41,205 nt of DNA, taken from assembly GCA_002295885.1 (NCBI GenBank), contig DBGM01000052.1:1-41205 (forward strand), written 5' to 3'. This stretch comes from Phycisphaerales bacterium UBA854. Its GTDB lineage: Bacteria; Planctomycetota; Phycisphaerae; Phycisphaerales; SM1A02. This document shows, piece by piece, positions 1 through 8,127 of this stretch; the first letter of the stretch is position 1; each line of letters starts with the position of its first letter. Position numbers and translations under genes: made by a program. Under the pieces are notes generated by a model, which saw only the letters and a list, made by a program, of their open reading frames with translations, did no database searches and was not told where the DNA came from.

Positions 1-387
1 GGTCGCATCGGCATGGTCGCGCTCGCCGACTGCGTGGAGATCGCATCGATCGTGTTGCAGGCGGCTCCCTCCGACTGGGCGGAGGCGAACCTCGAGATCA
101 CCGGGCCCGAAGCACTGACCTACCCCGAGATCGCAGCGGAGATGAGTCGGGCGTTCGGGCAGTCCATCGCCTACGTGGACATGCCCGAGGAGGCGTTCGC
201 CGCCATGCTCATCGAGTACGGCTATCCCCCGGAGGACGTCGAACTGCAGGTGCTCTGTCATTTCCGGCAGATGCGGGCGGGGCAGGCGGATCTCGTCACC
301 GACACCTTCCAGCGCGTCGCCGGGCGGCCGGCGATGTCCGTCTACGAGTGGACCCGTGCGCACCGGAGCGACTTCGGACTCGAGTGA
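1..387 (+). CDS. NmrA/SDR-like NAD(P)-binding protein, C-terminal part
   Basis: The reading frame is open from the first base of the window, so the N-terminus and the expected dinucleotide-binding glycine motif lie outside it. The visible 128 or so residues contain the stretch ITGPEALTYPEIAAEMSRAFG, which is typical of the second half of NmrA-type atypical short-chain dehydrogenases (the segment after 'tgpeals..eia..l..vlG'). These proteins bind NAD(P)H as quinone reductases or as redox-sensing regulators. The substrate cannot be inferred. The stop (TGA, 385-387) lies 3 bp from the stop of the convergent panC. The family call rests on this C-terminal motif alone. Confidence 0.6.
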   Translation, partial: GRIGMVALADCVEIASIVLQAAPSDWAEANLEITGPEALTYPEIAAEMSRAFGQSIAYVDMPEEAFAAMLIEYGYPPEDVELQVLCHFRQMRAGQADLVTDTFQRVAGRPAMSVYEWTRAHRSDFGLE

Positions 388-390
388 TGC

Positions 391-1191
391 TTAGGCGGGC
401 GCGTTGTCGATCAGTCGAACCTCGTCGAGCCGTGTGGCGATCAGCGCCCGGGCCGGTGCGTCGGAACCCGGGTCCACCGGTTCGAGGGTGCGGGCGTCCC
501 GGATGACCGCGTACTCGGTCTCGAGTCCGTGTTCGTCGAGGACCGCCCGCATGACCGCTTCGCCCTCGCCGGCCTTCGCCAGGGCACGAGAGAGCCCCAG
601 GGCACGTTTCCGGTCGGCGGCGGCCAGCCGCGTGTTGCGGCTGCTCATGGCGAGGCCGTCCGCTTCGCGCACCGTCGGGCCGCGCAGCAACCGCAGTCCG
701 TTCCAGCGATCGACGTGTTCCGCGACCATCGCCTCCAGAACGAGCATCTGCTGCCAGTCCTTCTCGCCGAAGATCGCGTGGGAGGGGCGAATCAGGTCGA
801 AGAGTCGCGCCACCACCATGCACACGCCGTCGAAGTGGCCGGGTCGGCAGGCGTCTTCGAGTCCGGGACGGGTTGCGACCGGTGGCAGCGGTGGCATCCA
901 CACCGTCTCGTCGGGGGGGTAGACGGTGTCTCGGTCCGGGGCGAACACCGCCGTGGCCCCGGCGTTCGCGCAGGCTTCGAGATCCTGTTCGAGGGTGCGG
1001 GGGTAGCGTTCGAGATCCGACGGATCGTCGAACTGCGTGGGATTCACGAACACCGTCACCACGACGTCGTCGCACTCGCGACGCATCGCCTCGATCAGCG
1101 ACCGGTGCCCGGCGTGCAGCGCGCCCATCGTGGGAACCAGCCCACAGCCGTGGTGTGGAGCGAGATCGTCGAGTGTCCGGAGATGGTCCAC
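391..1191 (-). CDS. panC: pantothenate synthetase PanC
   Basis: This cytoplasmic enzyme joins pantoate and beta-alanine using ATP, the last step of pantothenate (vitamin B5, CoA precursor) synthesis. The 266-residue protein has the nucleotidyltransferase signature PTMGALHAGH (residues 20-29, HxxH at 26/29), FVNPTQF (48-54), GEKDWQQ (142-148) and AMSSRN (181-186). Length is close to the usual 270-290. The start is GTG at 1189-1191, just 4 nt after the fabF stop, so it is the last gene of the minus-strand ketosynthase cluster. CoA/ACP supply may explain the pairing with fatty-acid genes (inference). It ends 3 bp from the convergent upstream gene. Confidence 0.95.
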   Translation of the reverse strand: MDHLRTLDDLAPHHGCGLVPTMGALHAGHRSLIEAMRRECDDVVVTVFVNPTQFDDPSDLERYPRTLEQDLEACANAGATAVFAPDRDTVYPPDETVWMPPLPPVATRPGLEDACRPGHFDGVCMVVARLFDLIRPSHAIFGEKDWQQMLVLEAMVAEHVDRWNGLRLLRGPTVREADGLAMSSRNTRLAAADRKRALGLSRALAKAGEGEAVMRAVLDEHGLETEYAVIRDARTLEPVDPGSDAPARALIATRLDEVRLIDNAPA

Positions 1192-1195
1192 GGGA

Positions 1196-2509
1196 TCAGA
1201 AGCGTGAGACGACCAGGGTGTCGTTCTGGCCGCCGAAGCCGAAGGAGTTGCTGAGGCAGGTGTCGACCGCCGCCTCCCGCTTCACGTTCGGAACGTAGTC
1301 GAGGTCCAGTTCCGGATCCGGCTCGTCCAGGTTGATCGTGGGGGGGATCATCTGATCCCGGAGGATCATCAGGCAGGTGATGAACTCGACGGCGCCCGCG
1401 GCGCAGATGAGATGGCCCATCATCGACTTGATGCTCGTCATGGGGATCTCGCCGGCGAGATCGCCGAAGACCCGCTTGACGGCCTTGGTCTCGATCGAGT
1501 CGTTCTCGCTCGTGCTGGTGCCGTGGGCGGAGATGTAGTGCACCGGCGGTCGGCCGTCGTCGAGCCGCTGCGACGGATCGATGCCCGCGTTGGCCAGGGC
1601 CTGCCGAATGGCGTCGCCCGGTCCGCGTCCCTCGGGATGCATGTCCGTGATCCGGTAGGCGTCGGCGGTGGATCCGAACCCGCGAAGCTCGGCGAGGATG
1701 TTCGCTCCGCGTGCTTCGGCGTGTTCGAGCGTCTCCATGACGATGATGCCCGAGCCTTCGCCCATCACGAATCCGTCCCGTGAGCGGCTGAACGGCCGCG
1801 ATGCGGTCTGGGGACTGTCGTTCCGCGTCGACATGGCGGTGAGCCGGTTGAAACCGGTGATGCCCAGCACGTGCAGCATGGTGTGGGTGCCGCCGCTGAC
1901 CATGACGTCCGCGTCGCCGCGTTGCAGGATGGAGGCGGCTTCCCCGATGGCCTGGGTGCTGGCGGCGCACGCCGTGAGGCAGTTGTAGACCGGTCCGCGG
2001 ATGCCGAACTCGCGTGAGATGTGCGAGGCGGGCATGTTCGGTTCCTGCTCGATCTCACCGATGCCGTCGAGGTGCCGGCTGGCGGCATCGCCCCACTGGA
2101 CGGTGTCCACCTGGCCCGCATCCGCGTTCCACGCCTTCAGCGAGGTCCGCTGGTAGCTGGTGAAGTCGAGCACTCCTTCGCCCGCACCGAGGTAGATGCC
2201 CACCCGGTGTCGATCGAGTTCCGAATCGCCCAGTCCGGAGGCGTCCCACGCTTGGCGGGCGGCACCGAGCGCGAACTGGGTGTGCATGCCGGGTCGACCG
2301 TGCATGGTGGGATTCTCGACGAAGCCGGTCCAGTCGTAGTCGCGGACCTGGGACGCGAACGTGGTCGGGAAGGTGGACGCGTCGAACCGGTCGATCGGTG
2401 CGACGTCGGTCTCGCCCGCGAGCAGTCGCTGCCAGACCGATTCCAGATCATGCCCCATGGGGGTGACCCAGCCCGCTCCGGTGATCACGATTCGACGGCG
2501 ATCGCTCAT
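1196..2509 (-). CDS. fabF: beta-ketoacyl-ACP synthase II (FabF-type), catalytically intact
   Basis: A condensing enzyme that elongates an acyl chain with malonyl-ACP in the cytoplasm. The 437-residue protein starts MSDRRRIVITGAGWVTPMG and keeps the full Cys-His-His machinery: Cys181 in TACAAS, His329 in AHGTST, Lys361 and His366 in SIKSMMGH. The C-terminal NSFGFGGQN loop is present. The ATG (2507-2509) overlaps the TGA of the preceding ketosynthase-like gene (2506-2508), so the two are translationally coupled, as in KSalpha/KSbeta pairs. It could be the housekeeping FabF or the active half of a dedicated ketosynthase heterodimer; the sequence does not settle which. A 38-residue upstream extension of the frame is not needed. 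Confidence 0.9.
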   Translation of the reverse strand: MSDRRRIVITGAGWVTPMGHDLESVWQRLLAGETDVAPIDRFDASTFPTTFASQVRDYDWTGFVENPTMHGRPGMHTQFALGAARQAWDASGLGDSELDRHRVGIYLGAGEGVLDFTSYQRTSLKAWNADAGQVDTVQWGDAASRHLDGIGEIEQEPNMPASHISREFGIRGPVYNCLTACAASTQAIGEAASILQRGDADVMVSGGTHTMLHVLGITGFNRLTAMSTRNDSPQTASRPFSRSRDGFVMGEGSGIIVMETLEHAEARGANILAELRGFGSTADAYRITDMHPEGRGPGDAIRQALANAGIDPSQRLDDGRPPVHYISAHGTSTSENDSIETKAVKRVFGDLAGEIPMTSIKSMMGHLICAAGAVEFITCLMILRDQMIPPTINLDEPDPELDLDYVPNVKREAAVDTCLSNSFGFGGQNDTLVVSRF

Positions 2510-3819
2510 TCGCACCTCCCGAGCACCACGGCGGTGTTCTGCCCGCCCTGGCTCGCACTGAGGACCAGCATGTTCCGCAGCGACGCCGGGCCGGCCGCAC
2601 GCGTTCCGGCCTTGAGTCCGCACTCCACCGAACCGGTGTTGAGTCGGGCCGGAAGGGCCTGCTCCTGGAGACAGCGACAGGCGATGGCGATCTGGATGGT
2701 GCCGTTGCCCGCATTGCAGTTGCCCGTGTAGGGAACGGTCAGGACCAGTTCGAGTTCCTCCGCCCGATCGCCGAACACCCGCTTGATCGCTTCGGCTTCG
2801 GCCCGGTCCACGACCGGAATGCCGCAGCCGAAGGGCACCACGGCATCGATGTCGGCGGGGTCGAGATCGGCGTCCCGCAGGGCCATGGTGATCGCGGCGG
2901 CGATGTCGTCGGCGTCCGCCCCCAGTCCGTCGTGGGTGGGGGATTGGGTGGCTGCATAGCCGCGGACCTCCGCCATGGGCGTTCCGCCGCGTTCGGTGCA
3001 GTGGTCGAGGGCTTCGATGACCAGCAGGCCGCCACCTTCACCCAGGGCCGTACCCAACGCGTTCTCCGCGAACGGTCGTACCACGTCGCCGGGCTCCAGA
3101 TCGCGGGCGTCCGCCAGCCGGCCGGCGGAGTGTTGTCGGTAGTAGTTGAGCGGATTGAGCTTCGATTCCGCTCCGCCGGACAGGCAGGCGTCGGCGGAAC
3201 CCCGTTCGATCACGCGCATCGATTCGCCCAGCGACAATGCGCTGCTGGATTCGGCGCAGGTGATCGTGTTGCTCGGCCCGCGGCAGTCGTGCACGATGGT
3301 CACGTGGCAGGCCAGCATGTTCGGCAGGTATTTGAGCAGCCACAGGGGCGTGAGATTCTCCATGCCGGACGTGCCCCAGGTGGCGAGGTCGACTTCGCCG
3401 TCGTCCCCCCGGCTCGAGGAGAAGGCCACCGTGAGTTCGTTTACGTCGGCGGCGATCAGTCCGGCGCCGATGTGGCAGCCGAGTCGCTCGGGGGGGATCG
3501 GGAAGCCGGACTCGTGGTCGACCCCCGGAGTGCTGAGGTTCGAATGCACGACGGCGTCCGCGGCCGCGCCGACCGCGAGCTCGACGTCCCGGCACATCAC
3601 CTTCACGGCCTTGCGGTACGACTTGGGTACCACCGAGCGGACCTTGAATCGATCCGCATCCAGTTCTCCGGCCACGTGGCAGGTGTACCAGCCGGGATCG
3701 AACGAGGTCATGGGAGCCAGCCCCGTGCGACCGGATTGCATCGCATCCCAGTGCGCGTCGATGCCGACGCCCAATGCGCTGATGGGACCCGCTCCGGTGA
3801 TGACGGTTCGTCGCCGCAT
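2506..3819 (-). CDS. ketosynthase-like protein lacking catalytic histidines (KSbeta/chain-length-factor-like)
   Basis: This 437-residue thiolase-fold protein aligns along its whole length with the neighbouring FabF and has exactly the same length. The nucleophile position is kept (Cys188 in ITCAESSSA), but the first catalytic His is replaced by Phe330 (VPFGCG where FabF has SAHGTS), the second by Asn367 (TGNCNAG where FabF has MGHLICA), and the conserved Lys by Val362. Decarboxylation of malonyl-ACP should therefore be impaired. Family knowledge: chain-length factors are inactive partners of active ketosynthases. By inference this is a partner subunit of the downstream FabF. It differs from classic chain-length factors, which replace the Cys. 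A TACACT hexamer lies 7 nt before the ATG. Confidence 0.85.
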   Translation of the reverse strand: MRRRTVITGAGPISALGVGIDAHWDAMQSGRTGLAPMTSFDPGWYTCHVAGELDADRFKVRSVVPKSYRKAVKVMCRDVELAVGAAADAVVHSNLSTPGVDHESGFPIPPERLGCHIGAGLIAADVNELTVAFSSSRGDDGEVDLATWGTSGMENLTPLWLLKYLPNMLACHVTIVHDCRGPSNTITCAESSSALSLGESMRVIERGSADACLSGGAESKLNPLNYYRQHSAGRLADARDLEPGDVVRPFAENALGTALGEGGGLLVIEALDHCTERGGTPMAEVRGYAATQSPTHDGLGADADDIAAAITMALRDADLDPADIDAVVPFGCGIPVVDRAEAEAIKRVFGDRAEELELVLTVPYTGNCNAGNGTIQIAIACRCLQEQALPARLNTGSVECGLKAGTRAAGPASLRNMLVLSASQGGQNTAVVLGRCE

Positions 3820-3826
3820 GGGGGGC

Positions 3827-3855
3827 AGTGTAGCCTTCGCTTGGCGGGGCGTCAC
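3827..3855 (-). promoter_or_regulatory. putative leaderless promoter of the ketosynthase pair
   Basis: On the minus strand GTGACG (3850-3855) is followed after 17 bp by TACACT (3827-3832), and the ATG comes 7 nt later at 3819. Transcription starting 6-7 nt after the -10 would begin at or next to the start codon, and no ribosome-binding site is visible. The -35 overlaps the stop codon of the DAHP synthase gene. Confidence 0.4.
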
Positions 3856-5198
3856 CGCCCGAGCTTCTCGGCGACCAGCAGGGCCATCTCGAGCGCCTGC
3901 TCGTAGTTGAGCCGGGGATCCACCAGAGACTGGTAGTCGCTGCCGAGATCGTCGTCGGACAGCCCCCTCGCTCCGCCGGTGCATTCCGTGACGTTCTCCC
4001 CGGTCAGCTCGAAGTGCATGCCCCCCAGCACGCTGCCGTTCGCGGCGTGGATGTCGATGGCGAGTTCCAACTCCCGGAGGATGTCCTCGAAGCGACGGGT
4101 CTTGAGGCCGCGGTCGGTCCGGACCGTGTTGCCGTGCATCGGATCCGAGACGAACAGGACCGTGCGGCCGGTGGCCCGCACCGCTTCGATCAGTGCCGGC
4201 AGGTGCTCCTCGATCCGTTCGGCGCCGTAGCGGTGAATGAAGGTCATCCGGCCGGGTTCGTCGTCGGGATGCAGTCGATCCAGCAGTTGCTCGACGAAGG
4301 ACGCGAGGTCGGACGGATCGATCGCCGGGCCGATCTTTACCGCCAGCGGATTGCGGATGCCGCGGAAGAATTCGACGTGGGCGTGGTCGATCGCCGCGGT
4401 GCGCATCCCGATCCAGGGGAAGTGGGTCGAGAGGTTGTACCAGCCGCGACGACGGGGGACCTGCCGGGTCAGGGCCGCCTCGTAGTCCAGCAGCAGTCCC
4501 TCGTGGCTGGTGAAGAAGTCCACGCGGGACAGGTCGCCGGCCGAGATGCCGGTGAGCGACTCCATGAATCGGACCGATTCGCCGATCCGCTGGACCATCG
4601 ACTGGTATTCGCTGGCCCGCGGGGAATGGCGGACGAAGCCGAGATTCCAGAACTCGGGATGATGCAAGTCCGCGAACCCGCCGCCGACCAGCGAGCGGAT
4701 GAAGTTCAGCGTCAGGGCGGCGCGTTCGTAGCCGTTGACGAGCCGCCGGGGATCCGGTCGACGCGACGCTTCGTCGAAGGCGGGCGCATTGACGTTGTCC
4801 CCGAAGTAGCTGGGAAGCTCGACGCCGTCACGCTTCTCGGTCAAAGAGGATCTCGGTTTCGCGTACTGCCCCGCGAAGCGACCGACCCGGATGACGCGGC
4901 GGCGGGTTCCGTGCACCAGCACCAGTGACATCTGCAGCAGGATCTTCAGCTTGTTCGTCAACGCCTCGGGCGTGCACGCCCCGAACTGCTCCGCACAATC
5001 CCCGCCCTGCAGGAGGAACCGTTCCCCCCGGGCGGCCTCTGCGAGCTGGCCCTTGAGACTCTCCACCTCCCACGAGGTGACCAGGGGAGGCAGCGAGGCG
5101 AGTTCCTCGGCCACCGCGTCCATGGCGTCGACGTCGGGGTACGTCGGCTGATGGGTGATGGGGCGTGTACGCCAGCTTGTCGGAGTCCAATCGTCCAT
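3852..5198 (-). CDS. aroG: class II 3-deoxy-7-phosphoheptulonate (DAHP) synthase
   Basis: Condenses phosphoenolpyruvate with erythrose 4-phosphate, the first committed step of the shikimate pathway. The 448-residue protein is the plant/actinobacterial class II type. It shows WTPTSWR at the N-terminus, LLQGGDCAEQF (metal-ligand Cys68), GRFAGQYAKPRS (residues 106-117), the MTFIHRYGA segment and VSDPMHGNT near the C-terminus. The start MDDWTPTSW (5196-5198) matches the usual family start. The frame runs on upstream through the tRNA-Leu gene, which is an artefact. It lies 47 bp downstream of tRNA-Leu and 32 bp upstream of the ketosynthase pair on the same strand. It may share the tRNA transcript because no good separate promoter is evident. 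Confidence 0.95.
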   Translation of the reverse strand: MDDWTPTSWRTRPITHQPTYPDVDAMDAVAEELASLPPLVTSWEVESLKGQLAEAARGERFLLQGGDCAEQFGACTPEALTNKLKILLQMSLVLVHGTRRRVIRVGRFAGQYAKPRSSLTEKRDGVELPSYFGDNVNAPAFDEASRRPDPRRLVNGYERAALTLNFIRSLVGGGFADLHHPEFWNLGFVRHSPRASEYQSMVQRIGESVRFMESLTGISAGDLSRVDFFTSHEGLLLDYEAALTRQVPRRRGWYNLSTHFPWIGMRTAAIDHAHVEFFRGIRNPLAVKIGPAIDPSDLASFVEQLLDRLHPDDEPGRMTFIHRYGAERIEEHLPALIEAVRATGRTVLFVSDPMHGNTVRTDRGLKTRRFEDILRELELAIDIHAANGSVLGGMHFELTGENVTECTGGARGLSDDDLGSDYQSLVDPRLNYEQALEMALLVAEKLGR

Positions 5199-5245
5199 GG
5201 TGTCTCGTTTCGGCCCCCTGAAATACCCGGTGCGGGTGGTGAAAG

Positions 5246-5327
<82 letters not shown>

Positions 5328-5350
5328 TGAGATGGTGTCGACCGGGTAGG

Positions 5351-5379
5351 ATTATCAGGTGCCTCCCCCGCGGGGGCAA
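5351..5379 (-). promoter_or_regulatory. putative sigma-70 promoter of tRNA-Leu
   Basis: On the minus strand TTGCCC (5374-5379) is separated by exactly 17 bp from GATAAT (5351-5356). Predicted initiation near 5344 leaves about 17 nt of leader before the tRNA. The spacer overlaps a perfect palindrome CCCCCGCGGGGG (5365-5376). A plus-strand TAGGAT (5347-5352) overlapping it could serve the divergent DoxX gene. Confidence 0.5.
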
Positions 5380-5416
5380 ACCCGCAGTGTCTCCTTCCAC
5401 GAAGAAAGGGGTTTCC

Positions 5417-5983
5417 ATGCCGCTCAAGACGATGGCCGGAACGGCTCTGGTTCCGATGCTCAGCCGCCTGGTGCTGGGGATCACCTTCCTCCTCAGTGGA
5501 TGGTTCTTTTGTTTCCAGGAGATCGACTTCTCCGCCCAGGACATGGCCAGCATCCAGGCCGTCGACGACGGATCGGCGACCGCCGGTCGTGCGCTCGCCG
5601 TCAATCGTCTGATCATGCACTTCCAGACCTGGGACACGGAACGGTGGGCGGAGCCGCTCGGCTGGTGCGTGGCGATCTTCCAGCTGATCGGCGGCGTCCT
5701 GCTCCTGCTGGGATTCTTCACCCGCGTGGTGGCCCTGGGGCTGGCGACGCTGATCGCCGGCGCGTTCTACCAGGTCACCCTGCAGCAGAACGGCATGTTC
5801 GACATGAGCCCCTTCGACTGGCGACTGGACAGCGGCATGTGGTACGCGATCACCAGTCAGGGCGGACTCTTCGTGCTCGCCCTCGGCCTGTTCCTGACCG
5901 GCGGTGGACCGCTCTGCGCCGACACGCTCCTCTGGCGTCGCGGCACACCCGCGCCGGAGAAGAAGAAGGAAGGTGCCGACTGA
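5417..5983 (+). CDS. DoxX-family membrane protein
   Basis: A 188-residue inner-membrane protein with four predicted hydrophobic segments (about residues 13-31, 74-95, 98-118 and 143-160). A polar, probably periplasmic stretch separates the first two. The pattern and the GGVLLLLGFFTRVVALGLATLIAGAF type segment match DoxX/DoxD-like proteins, which are associated with quinone or thiol redox chemistry. No catalytic residues can be assigned. The start ATG at 5417 follows a purine-rich GAAGAAAGGGG stretch. The C-terminus ends in a basic/acidic tail (APEKKKEGAD). It stands alone between the divergent tRNA-Leu promoter and the ExbBD block. The function is unproven. Confidence 0.75.
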   Translation: MPLKTMAGTALVPMLSRLVLGITFLLSGWFFCFQEIDFSAQDMASIQAVDDGSATAGRALAVNRLIMHFQTWDTERWAEPLGWCVAIFQLIGGVLLLLGFFTRVVALGLATLIAGAFYQVTLQQNGMFDMSPFDWRLDSGMWYAITSQGGLFVLALGLFLTGGGPLCADTLLWRRGTPAPEKKKEGAD

Positions 5984-6033
5984 TTTTCCGTTCCGGCGCG
6001 ATGTTCCGCCGGTGCTCCGGGGCCGTCGCGTCG

Positions 6034-6053
6034 GATCGCGTAGACTGATCGCG
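6034..6053 (+). promoter_or_regulatory. putative -10 element flanked by GATCGCG direct repeats
   Basis: TAGACT (6041-6046) sits exactly between two copies of GATCGCG (6034-6040 and 6047-6053), 52 nt upstream of the first gene of the vWA-ExbBD block. No convincing -35 is visible. It is a candidate promoter with an operator repeat for the whole block. Confidence 0.35.
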
Positions 6054-6097
6054 CCGCGGCTGCTCGCGGTCCTGCAGGGGCGAACCGGTCGAGACGG

Positions 6098-7069
6098 ATG
6101 GACGATACGAAGCACATCGAGGCTTCCCGAACCAGAGACGGCGATCCGGCCGCGCAGGCCGCACCGTGGGTGGTCTCCGCGGTGCTGCACATCGGCCTCG
6201 TGATCATCGGGCTGCTCGTGACCTGGACCGTCATCCTCGTCCAGGACATGGGGCCGCCGCCGCGGGTGACCGCCGACTTCGATGCCATGGCGTACGAGCC
6301 GGTGGTGGAGTTCCAGGTCACCGAACTCGATGCGACCACGGAAACCTCCGTGCCGGCTCCGGCCGTGCCCCAGGCGCCCGCCGTCGAGGCGGCTCCGGCC
6401 GGAAGCACGGTGGAGATGACGGCGGCCGTGGGCATGGAGTCGTTCGAGGAACTCTTTGCGTCGGCGGACGGGACCACCCCCTCGATCGAATTCGCCGGCT
6501 CGCGGGCGTCAAATGCGAATCGGATCGTCTACGTGATCGACGCCTCCGGCAGCCTGACGCCCTATCTGCAGATCGTGCTCGAGGAGATGTTCCGTTCCCT
6601 GCGCCAGCTCGACGACCGGCAGCAGTTCGCGATCATCTTCTTCCAGCGGGACCAGGCCCTGCCGGTTCCGCCGCGGGGCCGCCTCCAGAAGGCCACCGGT
6701 CCGGCGGTCGACCGGGCCATCGACTGGATCAACACGGGGGCCAACGTGGTGCCCGGCGACAGCTCGAATCCGATGGCGGCACTCGAGATGGCGTTCGACC
6801 TGCATCCGCAGGTCATCTTCCTGCTCAGCGACAGCATCACGGGATCCGGTGCGTACGAGGTCGATCGGGGGCGGCTGCTCGCGCAGCTGGAGGATCTGAA
6901 TCCGGTGCTCGATTCCGCCACCGGGCGGCGGGCCGTCCAAGTCAACTGCATCCAGTTCTTGGCCGAGGACGAAGACCGGCTGGGAACCCTCCGCACGATC
7001 GCGGAACGACACGGCGGCGAAGGCGGCTACAAGGTCTACGACCGGGCGGCCATGGGGTTGGGCGAATGA
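6098..7069 (+). CDS. TonB-topology membrane protein with periplasmic vWA domain
   Basis: The 323-residue protein has a short cytoplasmic N-terminus, one membrane segment (about residues 25-48) and a Pro/Ala-rich linker (about 52-105). A von Willebrand A domain follows (about 140-315) with the metal site DASGS (148-152) and LLSDS (242-246). The anchor-linker-domain layout is that of TonB or TolA, but the C-terminal domain is vWA. It overlaps the next gene by ATGA and opens an operon containing ExbB and two ExbD proteins. By inference it is the component energised by the ExbBD motor, transmitting proton-motive force to a periplasmic partner. No substrate can be named. The call of anchor plus vWA is firm; the role is not. 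Confidence 0.8.
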   Translation: MDDTKHIEASRTRDGDPAAQAAPWVVSAVLHIGLVIIGLLVTWTVILVQDMGPPPRVTADFDAMAYEPVVEFQVTELDATTETSVPAPAVPQAPAVEAAPAGSTVEMTAAVGMESFEELFASADGTTPSIEFAGSRASNANRIVYVIDASGSLTPYLQIVLEEMFRSLRQLDDRQQFAIIFFQRDQALPVPPRGRLQKATGPAVDRAIDWINTGANVVPGDSSNPMAALEMAFDLHPQVIFLLSDSITGSGAYEVDRGRLLAQLEDLNPVLDSATGRRAVQVNCIQFLAEDEDRLGTLRTIAERHGGEGGYKVYDRAAMGLGE

Positions 7070-8127
7070 AGCCACTGGCGTTCATCCTGACGTTGGTGAT
7101 CGGTACCACGGGACTGGCCGATGCGGTGCATGTCGTCGGAACCACCGCGCCGCTGCCCGGAAGCGACATCCTCGCCGTCGAAGGCGGCCGGGTCGTGTAC
7201 GTCGATCTCACCGGTGCACGCCGCGAGCGGGGAGTCGAGGACATCATCCGGCTTTCGTTCGATGCGGCGCCCGCCCTCGATGTCGCGGAGGCCCGGCTGG
7301 CCGGGGCCGCCGACGACGAGGGACTGCGGCTGCTACTTCTGGCCTGCCTCGACGCGCCCGACGCCCTGTCCCGCCGCTGGATGCATCGTCGCCTGATCGC
7401 GGTTCACGATCAGCGCAACGAGTACCCGCAGGCGGTGTCCCACTTCGCCCGGTTGCTGGTCGAGGATCCGCACGTCGCATGGCTTCGGGTCGCGCCCCGC
7501 TGCGCGCCTACGCCGACCACGCCGGTCGCGGCGGACGAGGCCCTGCAGCAGGTCCGCATCGCCCGGGCCCGGGTGCGCGACGGTGACGTGCGTGCGACGC
7601 TCGACGGCATGGCGGACCGGTTGCGGGCCATGGAGCGGACATCGGTCGAGGGGACCATGTCGGGACTGGATCCCGCCGTGATCCGGGGGGAGCCGGCGGC
7701 GGCTCCGGTCGCTCCGACCGGCGGGGGGGATCTGTCCGGCCCCGAGGAGATCGACGCGATGCTGCGTCGCTCCGAGTTCGCGGCCGCGCGCGATGCGTGC
7801 CTGGCCGCGGTCCGGCGCGGAGACGCCCGCAGCATGGCCCGACTGCTCCGGCAGACGGGGGACGCGGAGCACGGACTGGGCAACGTCGACGAAGCCATCA
7901 TCGCCTGGACCCGGTGCGGACTGCTGTTTCCGGATGCGGCGACGGCGGCGCCAAGCCTCGCCGCAGCCGCGGAGGCCGCGTCCGCACGCTGGCCGGAGGG
8001 ATCGACGTCACGAAGACTCTGGGAGGAGGCGCTGCGCATCGGCCGCCTGGCGAACGACGAGGATGTCGTGGCCAGGGCCCGCGCTGCGCTGGACGACACG
8101 CAAGACCAAGGAGGATCACGCCCATGA
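7066..8127 (+). CDS. secreted helical (TPR-like) protein of the ExbBD operon
   Basis: The 353-residue protein begins with a signal peptide (MKPLAFILTLVIGTTGLADA). A small beta-rich stretch follows (about 25-60) and then mostly alpha-helical sequence. The helices near residues 225-340 (LRRSEFAAARDACLAAVRRG, GNVDEAIIAWTRCGLLFPDA) resemble tetratricopeptide-type repeats. I do not recognise a named family. Its start (7066-7068) overlaps the vWA stop and its own stop overlaps the exbB start, so it belongs to this operon. It is likely a periplasmic scaffold for the motor complex (inference). Confidence 0.65.
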   Translation: MKPLAFILTLVIGTTGLADAVHVVGTTAPLPGSDILAVEGGRVVYVDLTGARRERGVEDIIRLSFDAAPALDVAEARLAGAADDEGLRLLLLACLDAPDALSRRWMHRRLIAVHDQRNEYPQAVSHFARLLVEDPHVAWLRVAPRCAPTPTTPVAADEALQQVRIARARVRDGDVRATLDGMADRLRAMERTSVEGTMSGLDPAVIRGEPAAAPVAPTGGGDLSGPEEIDAMLRRSEFAAARDACLAAVRRGDARSMARLLRQTGDAEHGLGNVDEAIIAWTRCGLLFPDAATAAPSLAAAAEAASARWPEGSTSRRLWEEALRIGRLANDEDVVARARAALDDTQDQGGSRP

